A stretch of DNA of 64,000 nt, taken from positions 1 through 64,000 of the forward strand of contig SEFA01000011.1 of the NCBI GenBank assembly GCA_004210455.1. The letters run 5' to 3'. Below the pieces are notes generated by a model, which did no database searches, had not been told where the DNA came from, and was given only the letters and a program-made list of their open reading frames with translations. Position 1 is the first letter of the stretch; each line of letters opens with the position of its first letter. Positions 34,802-43,098 of this stretch are shown one piece after another. This DNA comes from Rubrivivax sp. Its GTDB lineage: Bacteria > Pseudomonadota > Gammaproteobacteria > Burkholderiales > Burkholderiaceae_C. Both the position numbers and the translations under genes were made by a program.

Positions 34802-35618
34802 CAGGTGGCATAGCCTTGGGCATCGTCGAGCCAGAGGAGCGGATCACCTGGTCCAGGTGCGCGGCCACATCGAACAGTTCAGCCCCTTCCCACGACGAGG
34901 ATCTGTTGGGGGGCAGACCGCTCTGCGCACGACTCGCGATGTCGGACGGCAGCGTGGACAGAAGCCTCGGAAAGGCGCGGCAGTAGCCGGTGGCGACGCC
35001 GGCGAACTCGGCCAGTTGGCGATAGGAAATGCAGCAATCCGGCGGCACCGCGTGCAGGACGCGAATCACGCGCGCCTGCCATTTTTCGCTCATCGCGGGG
35101 ATGGCTGATCGCGCGTACCGCATCTGATCGCCCCGTGTGAGGGTGCCTCCGCGCACAACGCGCGCCAGAACGCCTCGACTCGATCCCATGGACCGAAGCA
35201 GCCCGGGACTGCGTCTTTCCAGCAGGCTGCAAGGCTCGCACTGGAACGTGAGCCACAGCACGACGTCTGGTCCGATGGCAAGGAGATCACCGGAATTCAA
35301 GTCGTCGGTCGGGACGTCCACCAGCAGGTTTTCCCTCAGCGTATTGCTTGGAAGGTTCAACCGCTCATAGGCCGGCTGACCTGCGATCAGCAACTGTCGA
35401 GGGGAGCGTGGCGACGCATGCCGATCTCCAACAGCGCCGAGGTGCTTGATCAGTTGGAGCGAGGACTGCGGGCGCGCGCAGGGATCCCTGGGGCCGCGGA
35501 AAAAAAGTCCCGTGACCTTGCCGATCGTCTGCCAGTGCGCATCGCCGGGTTGTCCTTTCGACCCGCCGACACCAAGCTCGTGGCAGGACTGGGGACCATC
35601 CAATGAGGGCTTGCGCAT
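34788..35618 (-). CDS. MOSC domain fused to an alkyltransferase-like DNA-binding domain
   Basis: Residues about 33-168 read as a MOSC (molybdenum cofactor sulfurase C-terminal) domain: VTGLFFRGP, GAVGDRHASPRSPRQLL, LNSGDLLAIGPDVVLWLTFQ, CEPCSLLERRSPGL and ARVVRGGTLTRGDQ. Residues about 181-224 read as the helix-turn-helix of O6-alkylguanine transferase/ATL proteins (VIRVLHAVPPDCCISYRQLA, GYCRAFPRLLSTLP). The methyl-acceptor PCHRV motif is absent. The gene starts nine bases after the arsC stop at an ATG (35618; a TTG lies just before). Both domain calls are by eye; a role in base-damage sensing is only inference. Confidence 0.65.
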   Translation of the reverse strand: MRKPSLDGPQSCHELGVGGSKGQPGDAHWQTIGKVTGLFFRGPRDPCARPQSSLQLIKHLGAVGDRHASPRSPRQLLIAGQPAYERLNLPSNTLRENLLVDVPTDDLNSGDLLAIGPDVVLWLTFQCEPCSLLERRSPGLLRSMGSSRGVLARVVRGGTLTRGDQMRYARSAIPAMSEKWQARVIRVLHAVPPDCCISYRQLAEFAGVATGYCRAFPRLLSTLPSDIASRAQSGLPPNRSSSWEGAELFDVAAHLDQVIRSSGSTMPKAMPPAAGG

Positions 35619-35627
35619 CAACCCACT

Positions 35628-35993
35628 TCAACCGAGGTCAACCTGCTTCAACCAGTCGTTCAGCAACGCCGGCGGACGCGCGATCAACGCGCGGTCGCCT
35701 TGCACGACGATCGCCCGCTGCAGCAGCTTCGGGCGGTCCGCGACGGCCTGCAGCAGCTGGGTGTCGGTCAACGAGTCGTCCGCCAGATTCAGCTCGCGAT
35801 AGTCGTCCTCGTTGTCGCGCACCATCGCGCGCACCGGCGTGCCGAGTTGCCGGTGCAGCGTCTGCAGTTCGGGCAGCGTCAGCGGCGTCTCCAGGTATTC
35901 GACGACCTCGGGATGGAAGCCGCGGGACTCCAGCAGCGCGAGCGCCTCGCGCGACTTGGAGCAGCGGGGGTTGTGCAGGATCTTGAGGGCCAT
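35628..35993 (-). CDS. arsC: arsenate reductase, glutaredoxin-coupled ArsC family
   Basis: The 121-residue protein has the catalytic cysteine in HNPRCSKSREAL (Cys11) and the typical TLPELQTLHRQLG and LLQRAIVVQGDRALIARPP segments. It reduces arsenate to arsenite with glutathione and glutaredoxin. No arsR, arsB or acr3 is near, so it could also be a YfgD-type or Spx-like member. The ATG at 35993 was chosen as the family start. It is followed closely by the MOSC-fusion gene in the same direction. Confidence 0.9.
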   Translation of the reverse strand: MALKILHNPRCSKSREALALLESRGFHPEVVEYLETPLTLPELQTLHRQLGTPVRAMVRDNEDDYRELNLADDSLTDTQLLQAVADRPKLLQRAIVVQGDRALIARPPALLNDWLKQVDLG

Positions 35994-36180
35994 GCGGACC
36001 AGTGTAGGAGCCACGATCCGGATATCGATATGCGGATCGCCCGACGCTTGCCCATGCACCTCCCGCGGGCATCTGGGTTCCCGCCAGGCACCGACCTGGC
36101 GCTACGGGCTTTCCATGAAGACCGCCCCTTACCCGGTCGATAGCATCCACGCTCTTGTGCCAGACCAGGATGGAGACACG

Positions 36181-37956
36181 ATGACCGGGAAGTCCGGCAA
36201 GACCGTCAAGGACGCGAGTCCGGCCGACGGCATCACCGTGCCCACCGCGGCGACCCGCGCCGCGCCCGACGCCTACGCGCTGATCCATGGTGCCTTCCGC
36301 TGGCAGGTGCCTGAGCGCCTCGCGATCGCCGAGCTCTGCTGCGGCCGCTGGGCCCGCGAGACGCCCGACGCGCCCGCCGTCTTCTTCGACAGCGACAGCG
36401 GCTGTCGCGCCCAGTATTCCTTCGGCCAGCTGCAGCGCGCGGCCAACCGCCTGTCCAACGCGCTCAAGCGTCAGGGCGTCGAGGCCGGCGATCGCGTGGC
36501 GATCGTGCTGCCGCAGCGCTTCGAGACCGCCGTCGCGCACATCGCGATCAACCAGCTCGGCGCGGTCGCGATGCCGCTGTCGATGCTCTTCGGGCCCGAC
36601 GCGCTCGAGTACCGTCTCAAGGACAGCGAGGCCAAGGTCGCGATCGTCGAAGGCGGGGCGCTCGACGCGCTGCGCGCCGTGCGCGCGACCTGTCCGTCGC
36701 TGCTTCACGTGCTGGTGGTCGGCGAGTCCGATGCCCACGCGGGCGAGGCCGCCTGGATGGCCGCGCTGCAGGCAGAGGACGCGCGCTTCGCCTCGCGCGA
36801 CAACGCGGCCGAAGACCCCGCGATCCTGATCTACACGAGCGGCACGACCGGCGCGCCCAAGGGCGCCCTGCTGCCGCAGCGCGCGCTGCTGGGCAACCTC
36901 ACCGGCTTCATCGCCAGCCAGAACTGGTTCGGCTTCGATCCGCACGATCCTTCCGTGCGCAGCGACGCCGTGTTCTGGAGCCCCGCCGACTGGGCCTGGA
37001 CCGGCGGACTCATGGACGCGTTGCTGCCGTCGCTGTGCTTCGGCCGGCCCATCCTCGGCTACCAGGGACGCTTCTCGCCGGAGAAGGCCTTCGAGCTGAT
37101 GCAGCACTATCGTGTGAGCCACACCTTCCTGTTCCCGACCGCGCTGAAGGCGATGATGAAGGCCGTGCCCCATCCCGCCGAGCGCTACACGCTGCACCTG
37201 CAGGCCGTGATGAGCGCCGGGGAAGCCGTCGGCGATGCCGTGTTCGATTGGGGCAAGCGCGAACTCGGCGTGACGATCAACGAGATGTTCGGACAGACCG
37301 AGATCAACTACGTCGTCGGGAATTGCGCGCGGCTGTGGCCGGCTAAGCCGGGCAGCATGGGGCGCGCCTATCCGGGTCACCGCGTCGCGGTGATCGATGA
37401 GGAGGGGCAGGTCTGTCCGCCCGGACAGATCGGCGAACTGGCCGTGCATCGCCGCGACGCGCACGGCACGCCGGATCCGATCTTCTTCCTCGGCTACTGG
37501 CGCAACGAGGCGGCGACCGCCGCGAAGTTCACCGGGGATCCGGCGGACAGCTGGTGCCGCACCGGCGACCTCGCGCGCACCGATGAGGACGGCTATCTCT
37601 GGTACCAGGGCCGCGCCGATGACCAGTTCAAGGTCGCGGGGTATCGCATCGGTCCGGGGGAGATCGAGAACTGTCTGGTGCGCCACGATGCCGTCGCCAA
37701 TGCGGCGGTCGTACCCAAACCCGATGTCGAGCGCGGCGCGCTGGTGAAGGCCTTCGTCGTGCTGGCGCCGGGCCGGCAGCCGTCGGCGGCGTTGACCGCG
37801 GAGCTGCAGGACTTCGTCAAGCAGCGGCTCGCGCCCTACGAGTACCCGAAGGAGATCGAGTTCCTCGACGCGCTGCCGATGACGACCACGGGTAAGGTGC
37901 AACGGCGCGTGCTGCGGCAGCTGGAAGCGGACCGGGCGGCGGGAATCGCCGTCTGA
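36181..37956 (+). CDS. AMP-dependent acyl-CoA synthetase (acetyl/medium-chain type)
   Basis: The 591-residue ANL-superfamily enzyme activates a carboxylate to acyl-AMP and then acyl-CoA. Motifs visible are the phosphate loop YTSGTTGAPKGALLP near residue 219, FGQTEINYV near 370, the hinge GYRIGPGEIE near 485 and the C-terminal catalytic Lys in TTTGKVQRRVLR. It has about 45 residues before the synthetase core. The ATG at 36181 follows GATGGAGACACG. The closest groups are medium-chain acyl-CoA ligases (AcsM-like). The substrate is not readable. Confidence 0.9.
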   Translation: MTGKSGKTVKDASPADGITVPTAATRAAPDAYALIHGAFRWQVPERLAIAELCCGRWARETPDAPAVFFDSDSGCRAQYSFGQLQRAANRLSNALKRQGVEAGDRVAIVLPQRFETAVAHIAINQLGAVAMPLSMLFGPDALEYRLKDSEAKVAIVEGGALDALRAVRATCPSLLHVLVVGESDAHAGEAAWMAALQAEDARFASRDNAAEDPAILIYTSGTTGAPKGALLPQRALLGNLTGFIASQNWFGFDPHDPSVRSDAVFWSPADWAWTGGLMDALLPSLCFGRPILGYQGRFSPEKAFELMQHYRVSHTFLFPTALKAMMKAVPHPAERYTLHLQAVMSAGEAVGDAVFDWGKRELGVTINEMFGQTEINYVVGNCARLWPAKPGSMGRAYPGHRVAVIDEEGQVCPPGQIGELAVHRRDAHGTPDPIFFLGYWRNEAATAAKFTGDPADSWCRTGDLARTDEDGYLWYQGRADDQFKVAGYRIGPGEIENCLVRHDAVANAAVVPKPDVERGALVKAFVVLAPGRQPSAALTAELQDFVKQRLAPYEYPKEIEFLDALPMTTTGKVQRRVLRQLEADRAAGIAV

Positions 37957-37980
37957 TCCGTTGACTGCCCCGGCCGCTGG

Positions 37981-38019
37981 CCCTCACCCCCCGCCCTCTC
38001 CCGAGGTGCGGGAGAGGGA
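37981..38019. repeat. palindromic repeat copy A
   Basis: CCCTCACCCC followed by CCCTCTCCCG and an inverted CGGGAGAGGG; the stem is CCCTCTCCCG/CGGGAGAGGG with a short loop. REP-like in size and position after a stop codon. Three relatives lie at 38043, 41832 and 41887. Confidence 0.8.
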
Positions 38020-38042
38020 GCCGCGAAAGGCTCAGACATTAC

Positions 38043-38079
38043 TCCCTCTCCCGCTTGCGGGAGAGGGCAGGGGTGAGGG
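38043..38079. repeat. palindromic repeat copy B, inverted to A
   Basis: Begins TCCCTCTCCCGC, TTGC, GGGAGAGGG and ends GGGGTGAGGG, the reverse complement layout of copy A. A and B form a head-to-head pair 23 bases apart. Confidence 0.8.
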
Positions 38080-38121
38080 CCAGCAGCCTCACGCATGAAC
38101 CAGCAGCCCGGCGGCGTTCGC

Positions 38122-39009
38122 TCAACTCGCGCGCGGGTTGCGCAGCTTGACGTAGAGCTTGGTGTTGGCGCCCGGCTGCGGTTGCAGCAGCGCCGCGTCG
38201 GGCCATTGCTCCTGGCCGGTCAGCACCGTGCAGGCGCGCGACGGCTTCCCCTTGGGCGTCTCCGGCTCGCGCTGCTGGGCTTCGGAAGGCAGGGGCAGGC
38301 GCAGGTGCTGGCCGCCCTCCGTCCAGTCGAGGTTCCACTGCGGCTGGTCGCTGCACACGATGACGCCGTCGATCTGCGGGAACATCCAGCGCACGTACCA
38401 GGGCAGCAGCTCGGTGCGCAGCCGCTGCCCGACCGACACGATGCGGCGCACCGTGGCCATGTCCAGCATCTCCGGCGGCGTCGCGAGGTCGATGCTCAGC
38501 CGAACGCCCAGGTCGCCCTTGGGGACGTTGGTGCCGAAGTCCATGTCCTTGACCCGCTGCTCGGAAAAGGTCGGCAGGTCGAAGCGGCCCTTGTCGTCGA
38601 CCGGGATCGGGATGTAGTCGTCGTCGCTCATCAGCGCGAGCTTGGTGCCCGCCGGCGGCGGCTTGGTATTGTCCTTCGCATCGGTCAGCACGAAGCGGCT
38701 CACGAACAGGCCTTCTCCTTCGGTCCTCAACTTCGACAGCAGCTCGTTGAGCCGCTTGTAGGGGAAGGAGGCGCCGCGCTTCATGTCGCTCTGCACGGTG
38801 GGCAGGGCCGTGGCGCCAGCGGCAGACGACGTGCTGGCCGCAGGAGCAGCTTCCGCCGATGAAGCGGAGGCTGAGCCTGGCTCGACCATGGTTGCCGCGG
38901 CGGCAGGATCGCACGCGACAAGGGCGGCGGACGCCGCGAGCGCCACCAGCGCGATGAGCGCGCCACGCGGAACGCGCCAGGTCGTGCGGATGATCTGTTG
39001 AGGCTTCAC
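38122..39009 (-). CDS. predicted lipoprotein of unknown function
   Basis: The 295-residue protein starts best at a GTG (39009) preceded by GGGAGAGAG; an in-frame ATG further up lacks a ribosome site. Residues 14-33 are a signal helix ending in the lipobox LVAC. The mature part begins with an Ala/Ser/Glu-rich linker, then a domain with FPYKRLNELLSKLRTEG and LPWYVRWMFPQIDGV, which I do not recognise. It is probably anchored in the outer membrane and is the last gene of the 40583-38122 unit. The 3' end abuts the palindromic repeat pair. Confidence 0.72.
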   Translation of the reverse strand: MKPQQIIRTTWRVPRGALIALVALAASAALVACDPAAAATMVEPGSASASSAEAAPAASTSSAAGATALPTVQSDMKRGASFPYKRLNELLSKLRTEGEGLFVSRFVLTDAKDNTKPPPAGTKLALMSDDDYIPIPVDDKGRFDLPTFSEQRVKDMDFGTNVPKGDLGVRLSIDLATPPEMLDMATVRRIVSVGQRLRTELLPWYVRWMFPQIDGVIVCSDQPQWNLDWTEGGQHLRLPLPSEAQQREPETPKGKPSRACTVLTGQEQWPDAALLQPQPGANTKLYVKLRNPRAS

Positions 39010-39098
39010 TTCGACTCTCTCCCTTTGTCGCGGATGCGATCTGCGCTGAACGGTGCGCTGTCGGTTTGGGTTGACGACGCGTGTCCCGCGTCGGGGCG

Positions 39099-39764
39099 TC
39101 ATCGTCTGCACTTGCCCCGGGCCTCGGCGAGCACCCAGAACGGCAGACTGAGCAGGCCCGCGCCGGCGCCCGCGAACTCGCCCTTCAGGCAATCGCCGGT
39201 GGCGCCCTTCATCATTTCCTTCCCCAACTTCGTCGATGCGTCGATCTTCTCGGGCGCGAGGCTGGCCTGGTCCATCCGCTCGGCAAGCAGCGGCTGCCCT
39301 TGCGTCGATTGGCGGACCGCGTGTTGCGTCGCGGCGCCGTACATCAGGTCTCGACCGGTCGGACCGGCTGCTGCGGAAGCCGCGGAGGCCGGTGCGGGAG
39401 CGGTCACCACGACGGTCGAACGAGGTTCCTCGCGGGGCGCCTCCGTATCAGGCACGGGAGACCGCCGGATCGGCCTGGGGTCAGGCATTGCGCGACGCGC
39501 GATCCGCGGTGGGGGTGAAGTCGGTGCGGGAGTGGCCTTCGGCAGCGGCGGCAGCTGGATCGTCACCATCCGGATCGACGAGCTGCGCTGATCGCGATGT
39601 GATTCCGCCCGGTGCCAGGCGTGCTGCAGCCAGCCGATCAACGCGACGTGCAGCAGCAGCACCGCGCCGATGGCGAGCGCTCGCGGTCGGAAGCGGCGTG
39701 TCGACCCACGACGATCTTGAGGATCGGGCGCATCGAACGCATCGAGCGCATCAACCGCTGCCAT
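39099..39764 (-). CDS. single-pass membrane protein, TonB-like layout, function unknown
   Basis: The 221-residue protein has a cytoplasmic Arg-rich start, one membrane helix (LAIGAVLLLHVALIGWLQHAW, residues about 29-49), then a Pro-rich periplasmic stretch with PLPKATPAPTSPPPR. The C-terminal Ala/Gly-rich region contains two Cys (DCLKG and GKCRR). This helix-Pro-rich layout is TonB-like, but the TonB C-terminal fold is not evident. Its start overlaps the XRE gene 3' end by 14 bases. Confidence 0.68.
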   Translation of the reverse strand: MAAVDALDAFDAPDPQDRRGSTRRFRPRALAIGAVLLLHVALIGWLQHAWHRAESHRDQRSSSIRMVTIQLPPLPKATPAPTSPPPRIARRAMPDPRPIRRSPVPDTEAPREEPRSTVVVTAPAPASAASAAAGPTGRDLMYGAATQHAVRQSTQGQPLLAERMDQASLAPEKIDASTKLGKEMMKGATGDCLKGEFAGAGAGLLSLPFWVLAEARGKCRR

Positions 39765-39993
39765 CGGAGCCTCCGTCCTCGGGTTCGTCGCCGGGCTCCC
39801 AGGCGAGCAGGTCGCCCGGCTGGCACTGCAGCACCGCGCAGATCCGCGACAGCGTGTCGAAGCGCACGCCGCGCACCTTGCCGGACTTCAGCAGCGAGAG
39901 GTTGGCCTCGGTGATGCCGATGGCTTCGGCGAGCTCCTTCGAGCGCATCTTGCGCTGCGCGAGCATCACATCGAGTCGGACGACGATGGGCAT
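39751..39993 (-). CDS. XRE-family helix-turn-helix regulator
   Basis: This 80-residue protein is almost only a Cro/C1-type HTH: MLAQRKMRSKELAEAIGITE and LSLLKSGKVRGVRFDTLSRI, then CAVLQCQPGDLLAW. It resembles the YozG/HigA-like small regulators that pair with DUF2975 membrane proteins in Firmicutes and proteobacteria. It lies 38 bases after the DUF2975 gene. An AT-rich palindrome upstream of that gene (40604-40630) is a plausible operator for it. Confidence 0.9.
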   Translation of the reverse strand: MPIVVRLDVMLAQRKMRSKELAEAIGITEANLSLLKSGKVRGVRFDTLSRICAVLQCQPGDLLAWEPGDEPEDGGSDGSG

Positions 39994-40031
39994 GGCGGGG
40001 GGGCGTTGTGGGGGTCGGAAGGCCGGTCCGT

Positions 40032-40583
40032 TCAGACGAACTCGGCGTTCTCCTGCGCCATGCGCTGGGCCTCGTGCATCACCATCGCCATCGCGATCAG
40101 CACCAGGCCCAGCAGCAGCACGACGTAGTGCTGGCTGCCCAGGTGCACCGACAGCATCCGCTGCCCGGGCGGGTTGCCCATGGTCAGCGCGAGGATGGAC
40201 GCCGTGTCCGTCAGCGGCATGACGAGCGCCATCGCCGTCACCGACTGGCCCAGGCGCCGCAGGTGGCGCGTCGCGCCGTCGGTGAAGACCTCGCCGCGCA
40301 GATAGGCGCCGAAGAGCCGCCACAGGCACAGCAGCGCGAAGAGCGTCAGCAGCGCCTGCGGCAGGTTCACCGCCAGGCCCCAGGCGCGAGAGACGGCGTC
40401 GAATTGCATGGCGCAGTCCAGGCACCATTCCTTGCGCGCGGTGCGCTCGACCAGGCCGCGGTTGGTCCAGAACGTCGCGTGGAAACCCACCACCACCGCC
40501 ATCGCGATCAGCGCCATCGCCCGCACGCAGTGGGCAATCCAGCGGATGCGCCGTAGGCCGGCAGGGAAAGTCGTGTCGCTCAT
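40032..40583 (-). CDS. DUF2975 membrane protein
   Basis: The 183-residue protein has four hydrophobic segments (MALIAMAVVVGFHATFW, AVNLPQALLTLFALLCLW, TAMALVMPLTDTASILAL, HYVVLLLGLVLIAMAMVM) and the DUF2975 segment LWRLFGAYLRGEVFT near residue 88. DUF2975 genes are usually next to a small XRE regulator, as here. Function is unknown; it may sense or modulate the regulator from the membrane (inference). The ATG at 40583 begins the unit. Confidence 0.85.
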   Translation of the reverse strand: MSDTTFPAGLRRIRWIAHCVRAMALIAMAVVVGFHATFWTNRGLVERTARKEWCLDCAMQFDAVSRAWGLAVNLPQALLTLFALLCLWRLFGAYLRGEVFTDGATRHLRRLGQSVTAMALVMPLTDTASILALTMGNPPGQRMLSVHLGSQHYVVLLLGLVLIAMAMVMHEAQRMAQENAEFV

Positions 40584-40603
40584 GGTCTTACCGTGGGGTG
40601 GCA

Positions 40604-40630
40604 AGAAATTACTGTAAAACAATAATTTCT
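40604..40630. promoter_or_regulatory. AT-rich inverted repeat upstream of the DUF2975-XRE unit
   Basis: AGAAATTA and TAATTTCT form a perfect 8-bp inverted repeat with an 11-base spacer (CTGTAAAACAA), 20 bases before the DUF2975 start. It stands out in 70% GC DNA. It likely holds the promoter and an operator for the adjacent XRE protein. Confidence 0.6.
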
Positions 40631-40761
40631 GAGATGCAATGACGGCGCGTGTAAAGGCGACGCCGGGCGCCCGCGCGGCGATCGCCCAGGCTTGGTCCGC
40701 GGGCGCGGCGACGGCGCGCGGGCTCATGCACACTGGCCCGCTGCATGTCACGGAGAACAAG

Positions 40762-41820
40762 ATGGAACGCGTCACCCTCGGACAGTCCGACCTCTCGGTC
40801 AGCCGCATCGGCCTGGGCACGATGACCTTCGGCGAACAGGTCGACGAGGCCGGCAGCCAGGCGTTGCTCGATCGCGCGGTGGCCGCCGGCATCACCCTGC
40901 TGGACATCGCCGAGATGTACCCGGTGCCCGCCCGCGCCGACACCTTCGGCCGGACCGAGGAGATCATCGGCCGCTGGTTGAAGGCCCGGCCCGGGATGCG
41001 CGAACGCGTCGTCGTGGCGACCAAGGTCGCCGGGCCCTCGCGCGGCTACGACTGGATCCGCGACGGCAGCAAGGATCTGACCAGCGCGCAGATCGTGCAG
41101 GCCTGCGAAGACAGCCTGAAGCGGCTGCAGCTCGACACGATCGACCTGTTCCAGATCCACTGGCCGGCGCGGCATGTGCCGATGTTCGGCGGGGTCTATT
41201 TCGAGCCGGCGAAAGACAACCCGGTCGCTTCCATCCAGGAGCAGCTGGAAGCGCTCGGACAGCTGCAGCGCGCCGGGAAGATCCGCCATGTCGGGCTGTC
41301 CAACGAGACGGCTTATGGCGTCGCCGAATTCGTCCATCTGGCCGCGCGGCTCGGCCTGCCGCGCATCGTCAGCGTCCAGAACCCCTACAGCCTCGTGAAC
41401 CGGATCGTCGAGAACGGCCTGGACGAGGCGCTGTACCGTCATCAGGTCGGGCTGCTGGCGTATTCGCCGCTGGGCTTCGGTTCGTTGACGGGCAAGTACG
41501 ACCAGCACGGGTTGACCGACCCCGCCAATCCGGGGCGGCTCGCGATCTTCGACAGCATGAAGAAGCAGCGCTGGGCGCGGCCGGAGACACTGGCCGCGGC
41601 GCGCCGCTACAACGCGCTCGCGGCGGAGCTGGGGATGACGCCGTCGACGCTGGCGATCGCGTGGGTGCACTCGCGCTGGCAGACGGCGAGCACGCTGATC
41701 GGCGTCACGTCGGCGGCGCAGCTGGATGAGAACATCGCCGCCATCGGGCGGACCCTCGACGCGGACACGCTGGCCCGCATCGACCGCATCCGCTGGGAGA
41801 TCCGCGATCCGGCGCAGTGA
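40762..41820 (+). CDS. aldo/keto reductase (Tas/YghZ-like)
   Basis: The 352-residue NADPH-dependent oxidoreductase has the family catalytic residues: Asp and Tyr in LLDIAEMYP, Lys in VVATKVAG and His in FQIHWPA. The long loop before GGVYFEPAKDNP and the N-terminal LGQSDLSVSRIGLGTMTFGE place it near the Tas group. The substrate is unknown. I chose the ATG at 40762 because the Ala-rich upstream extension is unlike the family. Confidence 0.92.
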   Translation: MERVTLGQSDLSVSRIGLGTMTFGEQVDEAGSQALLDRAVAAGITLLDIAEMYPVPARADTFGRTEEIIGRWLKARPGMRERVVVATKVAGPSRGYDWIRDGSKDLTSAQIVQACEDSLKRLQLDTIDLFQIHWPARHVPMFGGVYFEPAKDNPVASIQEQLEALGQLQRAGKIRHVGLSNETAYGVAEFVHLAARLGLPRIVSVQNPYSLVNRIVENGLDEALYRHQVGLLAYSPLGFGSLTGKYDQHGLTDPANPGRLAIFDSMKKQRWARPETLAAARRYNALAAELGMTPSTLAIAWVHSRWQTASTLIGVTSAAQLDENIAAIGRTLDADTLARIDRIRWEIRDPAQ

Positions 41821-41831
41821 ACCTCTCTTAC

Positions 41832-41869
41832 TCCCTCTCCCGCACTGCGGGAGAGGGCGGGGGTGAGGG
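41832..41869. repeat. palindromic repeat copy C
   Basis: TCCCTCTCCCGC, ACTGC, GGGAGAGGG, then GGGGGTGAGGG; same family and orientation as copy B. It lies right after the aldo/keto reductase stop. Confidence 0.8.
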
Positions 41870-41886
41870 TCGTCGTACTGCCACCA

Positions 41887-41924
41887 CCCTCACCCCAACC
41901 CCTCTCCCGCAGTGCGGGAGAGGG
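41887..41924. repeat. palindromic repeat copy D
   Basis: CCCTCACCCCAACCCCTCTCCCGC, AGT, GCGGGAGAGG; same orientation as copy A and tail-to-tail with copy C. Confidence 0.8.
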
Positions 41925-41980
41925 GCCAAGAGGGCCCAAGAGGGCCCAAGAGGGCCCAAGAGGGTCAACAGGGGTCAAGA
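41921..41980. repeat. 10-bp tandem repeat, AGGGCCCAAG
   Basis: About six units of AGGGCCCAAG; the first and last are degenerate (AGGGGCCAAG, AGGGTCAACA, GGGGTCAAGA). They run from copy D to the 3' end of the DNA alkylation repair gene. Slippage-prone. Confidence 0.85.
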
Positions 41981-41988
41981 GCGGGCGC

Positions 41989-43098
41989 TCAGTTCATGAG
42001 TAGCTCGAACGTGCCGTCGGCCAGCTTCTGCCCGTTGACCATCACCTCGATCGCGTGGGTGCCCGCGTAGTGGGTGCGGGTGGTGAAGTTGCGCAGCGCG
42101 CGGCGGATGCGGAGGGACGTCGACGCGCCGGCTTCGAGTTCCACCGTCTTCAGCTTGAAGACCTTCGGCGACGCGCCACCGTTCTTCTTCACGTAGTGCA
42201 CGGCGTAGTCGACGACCAGGCGCTGCGTCGTCTCCGCCGTCGATCGCAGCTCGAAGGCGATCTCGATCTCGCCGCCGATCGCCACGCGCGTCGGTGCGAT
42301 CGCGAGGCGTTCCACCACCGCCCGTGCGCCGTCGCTGGCGCCGATCAGCGTCAGCGCCCGCGCGTCGCCCTGCTTGATCCGCGACCGCAACGCATGCTTG
42401 ACGATCCACGCGCTGCGCTCGTCGGCGAGGTCCCAGTCGCTCACCTCCGCGAAGACCCAGTCCGCGTGGTCCTTGGTGATGTCGTTGAGGTTGTTGGCGA
42501 CCGAGCGCCGCACGTAGAGGCTGTCGTCGGCGCGCAGCGCCTGGAGGATTTCCGCCAGCGGCGCCGGATCGGCGACCAGCGCGTCGAGGCGGAAGGACCA
42601 CGGCAGCCGCGGCCGGCTGCCCTCGCTGGCGAGGCGCCGCACGTGCTCGTCGCGGTCCGTGGTCCAGCGCGTCATCGTCTTCAAGGTGCCGGCCAGGTCC
42701 TGGCGCAGGAAGGGACGGATCGCGAATTCCGCGGTGCCGTGCGCCGTCATCCGCTTGAGCGCCTTCAGCGACGCCGCGGGATCGTGCAGCCCGTAGCTCG
42801 CGACGAAATCGCACAGCCCCATGTTCACGAACGCGCCGCCGGTGTTCGGCGCGGTGGCGACGACGGCATCCAGCTTGTCCGCGAAGCGCCCGGGCATGGC
42901 GGCGTCCAGCGCTTCGGCCACGCGATGCACGCGTTGCATGATCGACAGCGGCGCCAGCCCGTCGGTCGCCACGGCCATGAAGCGCTTGCGCTGGAAACCC
43001 GGCGTCGATTCGGCGAACGCGGCGGCGAGCGAGCGCAGCGCGGTCTCGCCGATCAGGTCCTTGAGGTGGTAGCTGGAGGTCGAGGCGGCGTCCGTCAT
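41989..43098 (-). CDS. DNA alkylation repair protein, HEAT-like repeat (AlkC/AlkD type)
   Basis: The 369-residue protein is built of HEAT-like helical repeats, as in AlkC/AlkD glycosylases that excise alkylated bases: DSLYVRRSVANNLNDITKDH near residue 190 is the conserved repeat. The C-terminal 100 residues form a beta-rich domain (TTQRLVVDYAVHYVKKNGG) seen in the longer AlkC branch. No ada or alkB is near. The stop is separated by only eight bases from a tandem repeat. Confidence 0.85.
   Translation of the reverse strand: MTDAASTSSYHLKDLIGETALRSLAAAFAESTPGFQRKRFMAVATDGLAPLSIMQRVHRVAEALDAAMPGRFADKLDAVVATAPNTGGAFVNMGLCDFVASYGLHDPAASLKALKRMTAHGTAEFAIRPFLRQDLAGTLKTMTRWTTDRDEHVRRLASEGSRPRLPWSFRLDALVADPAPLAEILQALRADDSLYVRRSVANNLNDITKDHADWVFAEVSDWDLADERSAWIVKHALRSRIKQGDARALTLIGASDGARAVVERLAIAPTRVAIGGEIEIAFELRSTAETTQRLVVDYAVHYVKKNGGASPKVFKLKTVELEAGASTSLRIRRALRNFTTRTHYAGTHAIEVMVNGQKLADGTFELLMN

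Noticed and set aside
37981..38079. terminators of the acyl-CoA synthetase gene
   Set aside because: The hairpins are strong but lack T-runs and recur as near-identical copies at 41832-41924, so they are better called an interspersed repeat family.
41830..41980. possible CRISPR array in the repeat-rich stretch
   Set aside because: The repeats are palindromic pairs plus a spacerless 10-bp tandem array; there are no regular unique spacers and no cas genes.
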